From assembly GCF_008704535.1 (NCBI RefSeq), contig NZ_CP023701.1:4692001-4756000 (forward strand): 64,000 nt of DNA, given 5' to 3'. The notes under the pieces are model-generated. The model saw nothing but the letters and a program-made list of their open reading frames with translations, did not search any database and had not been told where the DNA came from. Positions 6,744-15,297 of the stretch are shown in pieces; within the stretch, counting starts at the first letter, position 1, and every line of letters begins with the position of its first letter. The position numbers were made by a program, and so were the translations under genes. Origin of the DNA: Streptomyces subrutilus (lineage in GTDB: Bacteria > Actinomycetota > Actinomycetes > Streptomycetales > Streptomycetaceae).

Positions 6744-9082
6744 GCGGGCAGGACGCGGCGACGGCGACGACGACGGCGGCCAACGCCACGGTGACGGCCC
6801 CGTCGGCCGCCGAGCCGCCGGAGCAGCAGGTTCCGCGCGGCATCGGCGCCTCCGTCCCGGCCGCCGACACCCGGGCCAAGGCCGAGGGCACCTTCCCGTA
6901 CGCGGCCGACCTGTGGGCCGAGGGCCTCCTGTGGGCCGCCGTCCTGCGCTCCCCGCACGCCCACGCCCGCATCCTGTCCGTCGACACCTCGGCCGCCGCC
7001 GCCATGCCCGGCGTGCGCGCCGTCGTCACCCACGCCGACGTCCCCGGCGCCACCACGCACGGGCGCACCGTCGCCGACCGGCCGGTCTTCGCGCACGACG
7101 TCGTCCGCCACCACGGCGAGGCCATCGCGGCCGTCGCCGCCGACCACCCCGACACGGCCCGGCTCGCCGCCGCCGCCATCGCCGTCGAGTACGAGCTCCT
7201 CGACGCCGTCACCGACCCCGAGCAGTCCTTCGGCGCCCCGGCCCTGCACCCCGACGGCAACCTGATCCGGCACATCCCGCTCCGCTACGGCGACCCGGAG
7301 GCGACCGGCGAGGTCGTCGTCGAGGGCCTGTACCGGATCGGCCGCCAGGACCCGGCGCCCATCGGCGCGGAGGCCGGGCTGGCCGTACCGCGTCCCGACG
7401 GCGGGGTGGAGCTGTACACCGCCTCCACCGACCCGCACACCGACCGCGACCTGGCCGCCGCCTGCTTCGGCCTGGAACCGGACCGGGTGCGGGTGGTGGT
7501 CACCGGGGTCCCGGGCGCGACCGCGGACCGCGAGGACGCCGCGTTCCAGCTGCCGCTCGGCCTGCTCGCCCTGCGCACCGGCTGCCCCGTGAAGCTGGCC
7601 GCCACCCGCGAGGAGTCCTTCCTCGGGCACACCCACCGCCACCCGACCCTGCTGCGCTACCGCCACCACGCGGACGCCGAGGGCCGCCTGGTCAAGGTCG
7701 AGGCGCAGATCCTGATGGACGCGGGCGCGTACGCCGACTCGTCCGCGGAGTCGCTGGCCGCGGCGGTGGCCTTCGCCTGCGGCCCGTACGTCGTCCCGCA
7801 CGCCTTCGTCGAGGGCTGGGCGGTGCGCACGAACAACCCGCCGTCGGGGCACGTGCGGGGCGAGGGCGCGATGCAGGTGTGCGCCGCGTACGAGGGGCAG
7901 ATGGACAAGCTCGCGGCGGCCCTCGGCGTCGACGGCGCAGAACTGCGCATGCGCAACGTACTGGCCACCGGCGACCTGCTGCCCACCGGCCAGACGGTGA
8001 CCTGCCCGGCTCCGGTGGCGGAACTGCTGCGCGCGGTACGGGACTTCGAGCTGCCGTCGCTGCCGAAGGACACGCCCGAGGAGGAGTGGCTGCTGCCCGG
8101 CGGCCCGGAGGGCGCGGGCGAGCCGGGCGCGGTGCGGCGCGGGGTCGGGTACGGGGTGGGCATGGTGCACATGCTCGGCGCGGAGGGCACGGACGAGGTG
8201 TCCACGGCCACCGTCAAGGTGGTCGACGGCGCGGCCACCGTCATCTGCTCGGCCGTCGACACCGGCCAGGGCTTCGCGACGCTGGCCCGGCAGATCGTCC
8301 AGGAGGTCCTGGGCGTCGAGGACGTGGCGACGGCCCCGGTCGACACCGACCAGCCGCCGGCCGGCCCGGCGGCGCACGGCCGGCACACCTGGGTGTCGGG
8401 CGGCGCGGTGGAGCGGGCGGCGAAGATGGTCCGCACCCAGCTCCTCCAGCCGATGGCGCACAAGCTGGGCATGTCCACCGAGCTCCTCCAGATCACCGAG
8501 GGCCGGATCACGTCGTACGACGGGGCGTTCTCCATGACGGTGGCGGAGGCGATAGAGGGCAAGGAGCTCTGGGCCACGGCCCAGTGCCGCCCCCACCCGA
8601 CGGAGCCGCTGGACGGCGACGGCCAGGGCGACGCGTTCGTGGGCCTGGCCTTCTGCGCGATCCGCGCGGTGGTGGACGTGGACATCGAACTGGGCTCGGT
8701 GCGCGTGGTGGAACTGGCCGTCGCGCAGGACGTCGGCCGGGTGCTCAACCCCCGCCAGCTGGAGGCCCGCATCGAGGCCGGCGTCACTCAGGGCGTGGGG
8801 GCCGCGCTGACCGAGAACCTCCGCACCGTCGCCGGCCTGGTCCGCCACCCGGACCTGACGGGCTACGCCCTGCCCACCTCCCTGGACGCCCCGGCGGTGC
8901 GCATCGTCAAGCTCGTCGAGGAACGCGACGTGGTGGCCCCCTTCGGCGCGAAGGCGGCGAGCGCGGTCCCGGTGGTGACGACCCCGGCGGCGGTGGCCTC
9001 GGCGGTCCGTGCGGCGACGGGTCGCCCGGTGAACAGGCTCCCGATCCGCCCCTCGGCGGCGGTCGCGACCCCCAACTCGTGA
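6740..9082 (+). CDS. Xanthine-dehydrogenase-family large subunit, molybdenum-site motifs degenerate
   Basis: A 780-residue protein of the molybdopterin-binding large-subunit family. The N-terminal domain (KAEGTFPYAADL, RSPHAHARILSVDTS) and the DTGQGFATLARQI motif are recognisable, and the length is normal. Three positions that normally shape the molybdenum site look changed. The usual GGxFGGK-type loop reads GVPGATADRED (256-266). The RGxGxPQ-type loop reads GHVRGEGAMQ (370-379). The C-terminal GAKGxGE motif carrying the catalytic Glu reads GAKAASAVP, with Ala742 at the Glu position by my hand alignment. It may have another activity or have lost hydroxylase chemistry. The GTG start at 6740 overlaps the upstream stop (GTGA). 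Its stop is followed by a new promoter region. Confidence 0.85.
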   Translation: MSGQDAATATTTAANATVTAPSAAEPPEQQVPRGIGASVPAADTRAKAEGTFPYAADLWAEGLLWAAVLRSPHAHARILSVDTSAAAAMPGVRAVVTHADVPGATTHGRTVADRPVFAHDVVRHHGEAIAAVAADHPDTARLAAAAIAVEYELLDAVTDPEQSFGAPALHPDGNLIRHIPLRYGDPEATGEVVVEGLYRIGRQDPAPIGAEAGLAVPRPDGGVELYTASTDPHTDRDLAAACFGLEPDRVRVVVTGVPGATADREDAAFQLPLGLLALRTGCPVKLAATREESFLGHTHRHPTLLRYRHHADAEGRLVKVEAQILMDAGAYADSSAESLAAAVAFACGPYVVPHAFVEGWAVRTNNPPSGHVRGEGAMQVCAAYEGQMDKLAAALGVDGAELRMRNVLATGDLLPTGQTVTCPAPVAELLRAVRDFELPSLPKDTPEEEWLLPGGPEGAGEPGAVRRGVGYGVGMVHMLGAEGTDEVSTATVKVVDGAATVICSAVDTGQGFATLARQIVQEVLGVEDVATAPVDTDQPPAGPAAHGRHTWVSGGAVERAAKMVRTQLLQPMAHKLGMSTELLQITEGRITSYDGAFSMTVAEAIEGKELWATAQCRPHPTEPLDGDGQGDAFVGLAFCAIRAVVDVDIELGSVRVVELAVAQDVGRVLNPRQLEARIEAGVTQGVGAALTENLRTVAGLVRHPDLTGYALPTSLDAPAVRIVKLVEERDVVAPFGAKAASAVPVVTTPAAVASAVRAATGRPVNRLPIRPSAAVATPNS

Positions 9083-9096
9083 CCCCACCACCGGCA

Positions 9097-9146
9097 TTGC
9101 ACGTGCAACCCCGGGGTTGGGGGCTGTGGGTGCCGGTCGCTAGAGT
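9097..9146 (+). promoter_or_regulatory. Promoter and palindrome ahead of the type VII-associated cluster
   Basis: A perfect 12-bp palindrome TTGCACGTGCAA (9097-9108) lies 15 bases after the large-subunit stop codon. It is followed by TTGGGG (9117-9122) and TAGAGT (9141-9146), 18 bases apart, a plausible -35/-10 pair about 70 bases upstream of the GTG at 9216. The palindrome directly abuts the promoter, so it is a candidate operator for the cluster. The regulator is unknown. Confidence 0.45.
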
Positions 9147-9215
9147 GCTCGGAGCGAGTGTTTACGCGCGCGTGCGAAGGCGTGCGAACGGGGACGGGGA
9201 GCCGGGGAGGCCATC

Positions 9216-9710
9216 GTGGCAGAGGAGAACGGGACGGGTGTGTTCGGCGCGGGCCCCTCGGGGGGTCTCGCGGACGCGATCAGGGCCCAGGCGGACGCGC
9301 AGTCGAGGGCCGCGGCGCTGAGGATCGAGCACGACTCGCTGACGGAGTACAAGGGCATGGTGGATGCCCTGCTGGAGGAGCTCAGCGGTTCGGACGCCGA
9401 CCACAAGAAGCTGGCGGACGGCACGCTGACGCAGGCGGCGCTGGGGCGCGGCTTCCCGGAGGCCGACGCGATCTACACGTCGTACTCGACGGTCATCACG
9501 GAGCTGGAGGGCCTCTCCAAGGGACTGGCGGGCCAGATCGAGGGCCTGGGCATCGCCGTGCTGTCGGCGGGCAACGGCTTCGCGGACGTGGACGAGGAGA
9601 CGAGGCGCCGCATGGCCGCCATCGCCAAGGAGGCGCGGGCGCAGTACGTGCCGGAGCGGGACCCGTACGTGGAGGAGCAGCGCAAGAGCGCGGCGGGGGG
9701 CACGGTCTGA
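9216..9710 (+). CDS. Small helical protein of the type VII-associated cluster
   Basis: A 164-residue protein I do not recognise by name. It is rich in Ala, Glu, Lys and Leu with heptad-like spacing (AIRAQADAQSRAAALRIEHDSL; GMVDALLEELSGSDADHKKLADG), so long alpha helices are likely, as in WXG100/ESX-type or chaperone-like proteins. There is no signal peptide or membrane segment. The GTG start at 9216 follows a GGGAGG-like site. The stop overlaps the next start (TGATG), which indicates coupled translation with the following WXG-like protein. By position it may be a secretion partner or escort; that is inference. Confidence 0.75.
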   Translation: MAEENGTGVFGAGPSGGLADAIRAQADAQSRAAALRIEHDSLTEYKGMVDALLEELSGSDADHKKLADGTLTQAALGRGFPEADAIYTSYSTVITELEGLSKGLAGQIEGLGIAVLSAGNGFADVDEETRRRMAAIAKEARAQYVPERDPYVEEQRKSAAGGTV

Positions 9711-11191
9711 TGGCCACCGACTTCGAAGGACACACGCACCAGCAGCTCAAGGCGATGAGCGACGCGCTGAAGCCGGAGACGGTCAAGGCGCGGGCGGAGC
9801 AGCTGAAGAAGGCCTCCGAGGACATCGCCAAGATCGCGGAGAAGCTCAAGAAGCACCGTGTGACGGGCTGGGAGGGCGAATCCGCCACGGCCTTCCAGGA
9901 ATGGGTGGGCCGCGCGGGCAACGCGACGCTGCGGCTGAGCGAGTACAGCGAGCAGGGCTCGCACTGGATGACGCAGGCCGTCCAGAAGATGGTCGAGGCG
10001 CAGGGCATGCCCGCGTACGACACGGACGCGGCGGCCAACCTGGAGGCGGCGCGCAAGTACCACAACGACCCGGACGCGGCGGCGCTCGGGTCGGAGGCGC
10101 GGTCGAAGCTGAACTCGGAGCTGACCGAGGCCAAGAAGCGGATGAAGGCGCTGGCCGAGGCGTACGAACTGTCGTCGCAGCAGATGAACAAGGCGGAGAT
10201 CCCGACGTTCCCGCCGCCGCCGGCGGCTTTCGTACCGCGTGGGATCCACGACATCTCCGACATCTCCCGGAGCGGCGACGCCACGAACGGTGGGACCAGC
10301 AACCGCCGCGGCGTGGAGGACACTTACTCCCCGCCGTCGAGCCGCGACGGAGTGGAAGACGTCCCGAACGCACCGCGCTCGGCTTCCGCCCACCCGCCGC
10401 AGTCCGACGGGCAGCTCCCGTCGGTGCAGGCGATCCCGGACCGGGAGGTGAGCGTGGACCTGGACAACGTCGCGACCCTCCCGGCCACCACCCTGCCCCA
10501 GACGGCGAACCCGCCCGTCACCTCGCTGCCCGGCGGTCCTGGTGGCGGCGTGAACCCGGTGGGCGTCGTTCCGCCGCTCACCCTCCCGCCGGTCGGCGGC
10601 GTGAAGGGGCCCGGGCCCGGCGGTATCGGCCCCGTGGGCGGAACGCTTCCGGTGACAGCCGGTCCCGGTGGGCCGGGTGCCAGGGCCGGGCACGTCGGAA
10701 GCCTGCCCGGGATGGCGCCGCGGGACTCCGGCATCACGGGCGGCCGGCCCGTGGCGTCCGGTGGCCCCCATGCCGGCATCCCGCGCGGCACGGTCATCGG
10801 CGCCGAGGGCGCGCACGCCGCCCAGGGAGCCCGCGGTATGGGCATGGGCGGAGGCATGGGCGGAGGCATGGGTGGCCCCCACGGCGCCCCGGCCGGCTCT
10901 GTGGCGGGACGGCGCCTGGCCATGGAGGCCGGCGGCGTGGTCGGAGGCCGTCCGGCCGGACCGGTGGGTCGTCCGGTGGCGGGCGGGCAGCCGTTCACGC
11001 AGGGAGGTTCGGGTCTCGTCCGCAGCCCTGCGGGGGGAGCCGGGGCAGGTGCGATGGGCCACGGGGGAGCGGGAGCGCGTACCCCCGGCAAGCGACGCGA
11101 GGACCGGGGCGGCGAACGCCCCGACTACCTCGCCGAGGACGAAGAGACCTGGCTGGGCAGCCGTCGCGTTGTCCCGCCGGTGATCGACTGA
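9710..11191 (+). CDS. WXG100-like protein with long Pro/Gly-rich C-terminal tail
   Basis: A 493-residue protein with an alpha-helical N-terminal domain of about 170 residues. It carries a WxG motif in KKHRVTGWEGESATAFQEW, the helix-turn-helix hallmark of WXG100/ESX proteins. From about residue 170 it becomes Pro/Gly/Ser-rich without clear domains (GGGMGGGMGG, PVGRPVAGGQPF) up to a short charged end. The layout resembles EspI/PPE-like or LXG-type type VII substrates with disordered tails. No Sec signal is present. It starts within the stop of the preceding gene and is followed 21 bases later by the mycosin gene. Probable type VII substrate or cell-envelope component; the exact function is unknown. 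Confidence 0.78.
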   Translation: MATDFEGHTHQQLKAMSDALKPETVKARAEQLKKASEDIAKIAEKLKKHRVTGWEGESATAFQEWVGRAGNATLRLSEYSEQGSHWMTQAVQKMVEAQGMPAYDTDAAANLEAARKYHNDPDAAALGSEARSKLNSELTEAKKRMKALAEAYELSSQQMNKAEIPTFPPPPAAFVPRGIHDISDISRSGDATNGGTSNRRGVEDTYSPPSSRDGVEDVPNAPRSASAHPPQSDGQLPSVQAIPDREVSVDLDNVATLPATTLPQTANPPVTSLPGGPGGGVNPVGVVPPLTLPPVGGVKGPGPGGIGPVGGTLPVTAGPGGPGARAGHVGSLPGMAPRDSGITGGRPVASGGPHAGIPRGTVIGAEGAHAAQGARGMGMGGGMGGGMGGPHGAPAGSVAGRRLAMEAGGVVGGRPAGPVGRPVAGGQPFTQGGSGLVRSPAGGAGAGAMGHGGAGARTPGKRREDRGGERPDYLAEDEETWLGSRRVVPPVID

Positions 11192-11212
11192 GCAGAACGG
11201 ACAGAGCACCGG

Positions 11213-12409
11213 ATGCGCATGCGCAAGGCGACCTCGGCCCTGGTGGGTCTGCTGCTGGCCGGGGTCGCCGCGACCCCGGCCCACGCGGACACGATTCGTT
11301 CGCAGCAGTGGCACCTCGATGCCATGAAGGCCGACGACATGTGGAAGACGAGCACGGGCAAGGGCATCACCGTCGCGGTGATCGACACCGGTGTGAACGT
11401 CATTCCGGAACTCGAAGGACAGGTTCTCTCCGGCGCTGCCTTCCCGAAGGGCGACGGCGGCGACGGGCGCGATGACTACGACGGCCACGGCACCAGCATG
11501 GCTGCGATCATTGCCGGTACCGGAAAACACCCCAGCGGTGACGGTGCCTACGGCTTGGCCCCGGGTGCCAAGATTCTCCCGATCCGGGTGCCTGACATGT
11601 TGGAGGAGTCGACCACTCCGGCGATGGTCGCAGCCATCAGGTACGCGGCGGACTCCGACGCAAAGATCATCAGTATCTCCCAGGCCCTGTACACACCGCC
11701 GGAAGCCGACCGGGATCGGGCAGAAGCGGTGAAGTACGCGCTGGCCAAGGGGAAGGTGATCTTCGCAGGCGTCGGCAATGACGGAGACTCCACCAACAAG
11801 GTGCTCTACCCCGCCGCGACTCCCGGTGTCGTAGGAGTCGGCGCCGTGGACGCGGACGGAAAGGCGACCCCTGAGTCCCAGCACGGCCCGCAGGTAGACC
11901 TGTCGGCCCCCGGTGTCGACATCGTGACCGCCTGCAAGGGGAAAACAGGGGTGTGCAAGGCCCACGGCACCAGTGATGCGACGGCCCTCGCCTCCGCGTC
12001 CGCCGCCCTCCTCTGGGCCGTCCACCCGGACTGGACCAACAACCAGATCCTGCGCGTCCTGCTCAACACCGCAGGCAAGCCCACCGACGGCGCCGAGCGC
12101 AACGACTACGTCGGGTACGGCGTCGTCCGCCCCCGGGTCGCGTTGCCGACCCCCGGCGACCCCGGCCCCGCCGACGTGTTCCCCCTGCCCGACCTGGCCG
12201 CAGCGGCAGCCGCCCCCGGGGGGTCTCCCTCGGAGGCTCCGGGGGGTGCGACTCCGGGGGCGGCGGCGTCCGCAGCGGCCCCGCTGGCGTCGGACGGGGG
12301 TTCGGGCGGTGGGGTGCTGCCCTGGGTCGGGCTCGGGCTGGGGGCGTGCCTGCTGATCGGCGGGGCGGTCACGGCGGTCGTCGTACGCCGTCGCCCCCAC
12401 CACGGCTGA
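11213..12409 (+). CDS. Type VII secretion-associated serine protease (mycosin, S8 family)
   Basis: A 398-residue subtilisin-like protease of the mycosin type. It has a Sec signal peptide (MRMRKATSALVGLLLAG, cleavage near AHA-DT), a catalytic domain with D58 (VIDTG), H92 (GHGTS) and S254 (AHGTSDA), a Pro/Ala-rich linker, and a C-terminal membrane anchor (about 363-388) followed by basic residues. Mycosins are membrane-anchored proteases that support or process ESX/type VII secretion substrates outside the membrane. None of the EccB, EccC, EccD or EccE core genes is in the window. Codon use in the middle of the gene is less GC3-biased than in its neighbours, which hints at a different history. 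It sits directly downstream of the WXG-like gene. Confidence 0.9.
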   Translation: MRMRKATSALVGLLLAGVAATPAHADTIRSQQWHLDAMKADDMWKTSTGKGITVAVIDTGVNVIPELEGQVLSGAAFPKGDGGDGRDDYDGHGTSMAAIIAGTGKHPSGDGAYGLAPGAKILPIRVPDMLEESTTPAMVAAIRYAADSDAKIISISQALYTPPEADRDRAEAVKYALAKGKVIFAGVGNDGDSTNKVLYPAATPGVVGVGAVDADGKATPESQHGPQVDLSAPGVDIVTACKGKTGVCKAHGTSDATALASASAALLWAVHPDWTNNQILRVLLNTAGKPTDGAERNDYVGYGVVRPRVALPTPGDPGPADVFPLPDLAAAAAAPGGSPSEAPGGATPGAAASAAAPLASDGGSGGGVLPWVGLGLGACLLIGGAVTAVVVRRRPHHG

Positions 12410-12511
12410 CGGCACCCGCCCGGCCTCCCCGGATCCGGGCCAGCCTCGCTCCCGCTCCGCTCCGCTCCGTTGCGTTCCGTTCTGTTCCGTTTCGACGAGG
12501 GAGTTCACGCG

Positions 12512-12946
12512 ATGTCGTTCGACGAGGAATGGTCGGCGGCGCGCGCCACGGCCACCGCCAGCGTCGCCATGCGCCTCAACCAGCTGGCCCCCGAACCCGG
12601 CGGGGGTGGTGGTAGCGGCGCTGGCGGCGACCTCGAACTCAACCAGGACCACATCGGCGCCATCGGCTCCGAGGCGTACAAGCTGCACTCCCGCCTCCTC
12701 ACCGACGGTCGGCACGCCGCGACCGCCACGATCGAGGCGGCGGGCGCCCTCACCCGGGAGGGCTTCGCGAGCGGGGCGGCCCTGTCCACGGCGCAGACCA
12801 CGTGGGAGAGCCAGGTGAAGACGCTGCTGGCGGCCTGCGCCAACGTCTCCAACGCCCTGAACTACTCGCTCTCCGCGCATGCCAAGGACGAGCAGCAGCT
12901 CCGGGCCGACCTCACCGCGTCCGCACTCACCACTCACCTCACGTAG
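12512..12946 (+). CDS. Small helical ESX-like protein
   Basis: A 144-residue protein without a signal peptide. It begins MSFDEEWSAARATATASVAMRLNQL, has a Gly-rich turn (about 30-40), and then helical segments including HIGAIGSEAYKLHSRL and TTWESQVKTLLAAC. The size, helical content and position beside a mycosin suggest an ESX/WXG-type secreted helper, but a canonical WXG is not clear. Similar proteins precede the large protein below in other Streptomyces, as far as I recall. The start at 12512 follows GAGGGAG. The next gene begins only nine bases after its stop codon. Confidence 0.72.
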   Translation: MSFDEEWSAARATATASVAMRLNQLAPEPGGGGGSGAGGDLELNQDHIGAIGSEAYKLHSRLLTDGRHAATATIEAAGALTREGFASGAALSTAQTTWESQVKTLLAACANVSNALNYSLSAHAKDEQQLRADLTASALTTHLT

Positions 12947-12954
12947 GCGCCCGC

Positions 12955-15288
12955 ATGCTGACGTACGAGAACGTGATCAACGCCCCCGTCGACAAGCTGC
13001 GGACGGCCGCCGCCGACTGGCAGGCGATGGCCGGAAAGCTCGACGAGCTGGCCGAGGCGGCGCGGGGCGGCATGAAGGCGAAGTCCGACAAGGCCCAGTG
13101 GAGCGGGGTCACCGCGGGCGTGGGGCGGCCCTTCGTCGACAAGACGGCCAAGGAGTTCGAGGACGCCGCCGAGGAGGCCAAGGGCGTCCACAAGGCGCTG
13201 ACCGAAGGGCTCGCGGTCTTCACGTCGTCCAGGGAGCAGCTGAAGAGGATCGCCGCCGAGGAAGCCCCGGCGGCCGGCTTCCAGGTCGACGCGACCGGCC
13301 GGGTGAGCGCCGTCCCGCCGGCGACCGAGGGGGAGCGGAACGCGGCGCGCCACGACCCCGACCACCAGCGGTCCTTACGGGAGAACCGCGGGCTGTGGCA
13401 GCAGAAGATCGACGACATCATCGACACCTGCGACGACGTCGACCGTTCCCTGGCCCGCCTGCTCGGCGCCAACGTCACCGACGCCCACGACTTCGGCGGG
13501 CCCCGGTACGGCAGTCTCGACGCCGAGCAGGCGGGCCGCGCCGCCGACCTGGCGAAGAAGGGCCGCGACCTCGGCCACGACGAGCTCGTGGAGCTCAACG
13601 AACTGTTGGCCGACAACGCGAAGGTGCCGGAGTTCTCGAAGAACTTCTACGAGGCGCTCGGGCCCAGGGGCGCGCTCGAATTCTTCGGGTACATGTCGAC
13701 GGACACGTACGACTACGCCCAGCTCGACGAGCAGCGGCTCAAGGACGTCCGGGAACTCCAGAAGAACCTGGGCATGAACCTGGCCACCGCCACGAACTCC
13801 ACGACCCAGCCCCACCTCCCCGACAGCTACGCGCAGGAGCTGCGCAGGCTCGGCACCCAGCACATCCCGATCGCGAAGTACGACCAGAACCCGCCGTACG
13901 GCTACCAGCTGCTCGGCGGCATCATGCGCTACGGCACCTACGACCCCGGGTTCCTGGTCCCCATCGCCGAGCACGCCACCCAGATCCACGCCAAGGACCC
14001 GGACTTCTTCAACGGCACCCGCCACCTCAACGGGTACGGGAAGAACCTCTTCAACCCGTCCGGGGTCAACGGCGCCGGCTACGACCCGGTGGTGTCCTTC
14101 CTGGAGGCGATGGGGCACAGCCCCGACGCGGCGAAGCAGTTCTTCGACCCCGACCGCACGCCGCACGCGTACCAGCGGGACGGCACGGAGAAGTCCGGCC
14201 CGGCCGACCTCGGCAAGGGCGGGGACAAGAAGCCGATCACGAGCTACCTCGACTTCTTCGGCAACGAGAAGTACGACTTCACGATCGACATGGAGGGGAC
14301 CAACCCCGACGACCTGAAGAAGGTCCAGCAGTACATGCCGGACGCCCTGGGCCACGCCCTGGAGGCGGCGACGCTCGGCCACGCGTGGGACGACCCGACG
14401 CCGAAGCTCGTCCGGGACGACACGTCGGCGAGCATCATGCAGGAGGTCGTCGGCATGTACGGCGGGAGCGCGGAGCTGCTCAAGAACCAGGAGTCGATGG
14501 CGGACAGCCTGGGACGGATGGGAGCGGGCTACATCGACGATCTGAACCACGGCTTGAACGAGAACCACCGGGACAGCGTGTTCGCGCGGGCCGGCGAGGG
14601 CCATGCGGAGTTCGAGCGGTATGACGCCCGGAAGTTCCTGAGCAGCCTGGGCCAGCATCCCGACTCCTACCTCACGATGTCGCGGGCGGAATCCGTCTTC
14701 CAGTCCTCGATGCTGGAGTCCCAGGTGGGTCCGGACGGCAAGCTCAACCAGAGCGGCCTCATGGAAACCGCCCGCACCGGTGGTGAGTTCCAGGGGATTC
14801 TTGACGAGTCGCGAGGCAAGCAGATCGACGCGAACGCCGAGAAGTGGATCAAGGACTACGACAAGGCCCTGGAAAAGCGTTCCGGATGGGTGGAGTTCGG
14901 TACGACGGCGGCCATCGCGGCCGGTGTCGCCTTCGCGCCGGCTACCGCGGTGGCGGCCGGAGCGGCAGCCGTGATCGTGCCGCTCGCCGTCGATACGGGC
15001 TCGGGGGCCCTGGAACAGATGGCCGGCGGGCTCATCCAGGACTGGTCCGATGCCGAGTCGGAACGCAAGAAGGACCAGGTGGAGGGCAGGGCCCACGAGG
15101 ACAAGCAGGCCGTCTACCAGAACGGTGAAGAGCTGGCCCGCTCGCCTGTGAAGCACTTCCTGCGGCAACATCCGCCGAGCTCGGAAGATCCGTTCGACGA
15201 GGTGCTGAAGCAGTCCGTACTCACCGGCTACAACCACGGCTGGGGTCTTGAGCAGCACACGGGCAACGAGCCCGTGACCGAGAAGTAG
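12955..15288 (+). CDS. Large protein of the type VII-associated cluster, with TTA codon
   Basis: A 777-residue protein. The N-terminal 120 residues are helical (VDKLRTAAADWQAMAGKLDEL; WSGVTAGVGRPFVDKTAKEF), like the secretion-targeting domains of LXG/ESX substrates. A long middle region follows (ENRGLWQQKIDDIIDTCDDVD onward) resembling large Streptomyces proteins found near type VII genes, possibly the DUF6571 group; I am not certain of the family. Near residues 645-680 an Ala/Val-rich hydrophobic stretch could insert in a membrane, and the C-terminus is charged. A rare TTA leucine codon is at 13375-13377 (codon 141), which would make translation depend on the bldA tRNA. A candidate effector or structural secretion partner; no toxin active site was recognised. 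Confidence 0.75.
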   Translation: MLTYENVINAPVDKLRTAAADWQAMAGKLDELAEAARGGMKAKSDKAQWSGVTAGVGRPFVDKTAKEFEDAAEEAKGVHKALTEGLAVFTSSREQLKRIAAEEAPAAGFQVDATGRVSAVPPATEGERNAARHDPDHQRSLRENRGLWQQKIDDIIDTCDDVDRSLARLLGANVTDAHDFGGPRYGSLDAEQAGRAADLAKKGRDLGHDELVELNELLADNAKVPEFSKNFYEALGPRGALEFFGYMSTDTYDYAQLDEQRLKDVRELQKNLGMNLATATNSTTQPHLPDSYAQELRRLGTQHIPIAKYDQNPPYGYQLLGGIMRYGTYDPGFLVPIAEHATQIHAKDPDFFNGTRHLNGYGKNLFNPSGVNGAGYDPVVSFLEAMGHSPDAAKQFFDPDRTPHAYQRDGTEKSGPADLGKGGDKKPITSYLDFFGNEKYDFTIDMEGTNPDDLKKVQQYMPDALGHALEAATLGHAWDDPTPKLVRDDTSASIMQEVVGMYGGSAELLKNQESMADSLGRMGAGYIDDLNHGLNENHRDSVFARAGEGHAEFERYDARKFLSSLGQHPDSYLTMSRAESVFQSSMLESQVGPDGKLNQSGLMETARTGGEFQGILDESRGKQIDANAEKWIKDYDKALEKRSGWVEFGTTAAIAAGVAFAPATAVAAGAAAVIVPLAVDTGSGALEQMAGGLIQDWSDAESERKKDQVEGRAHEDKQAVYQNGEELARSPVKHFLRQHPPSSEDPFDEVLKQSVLTGYNHGWGLEQHTGNEPVTEK

Positions 15289-15297
15289 GGGGCGCGG

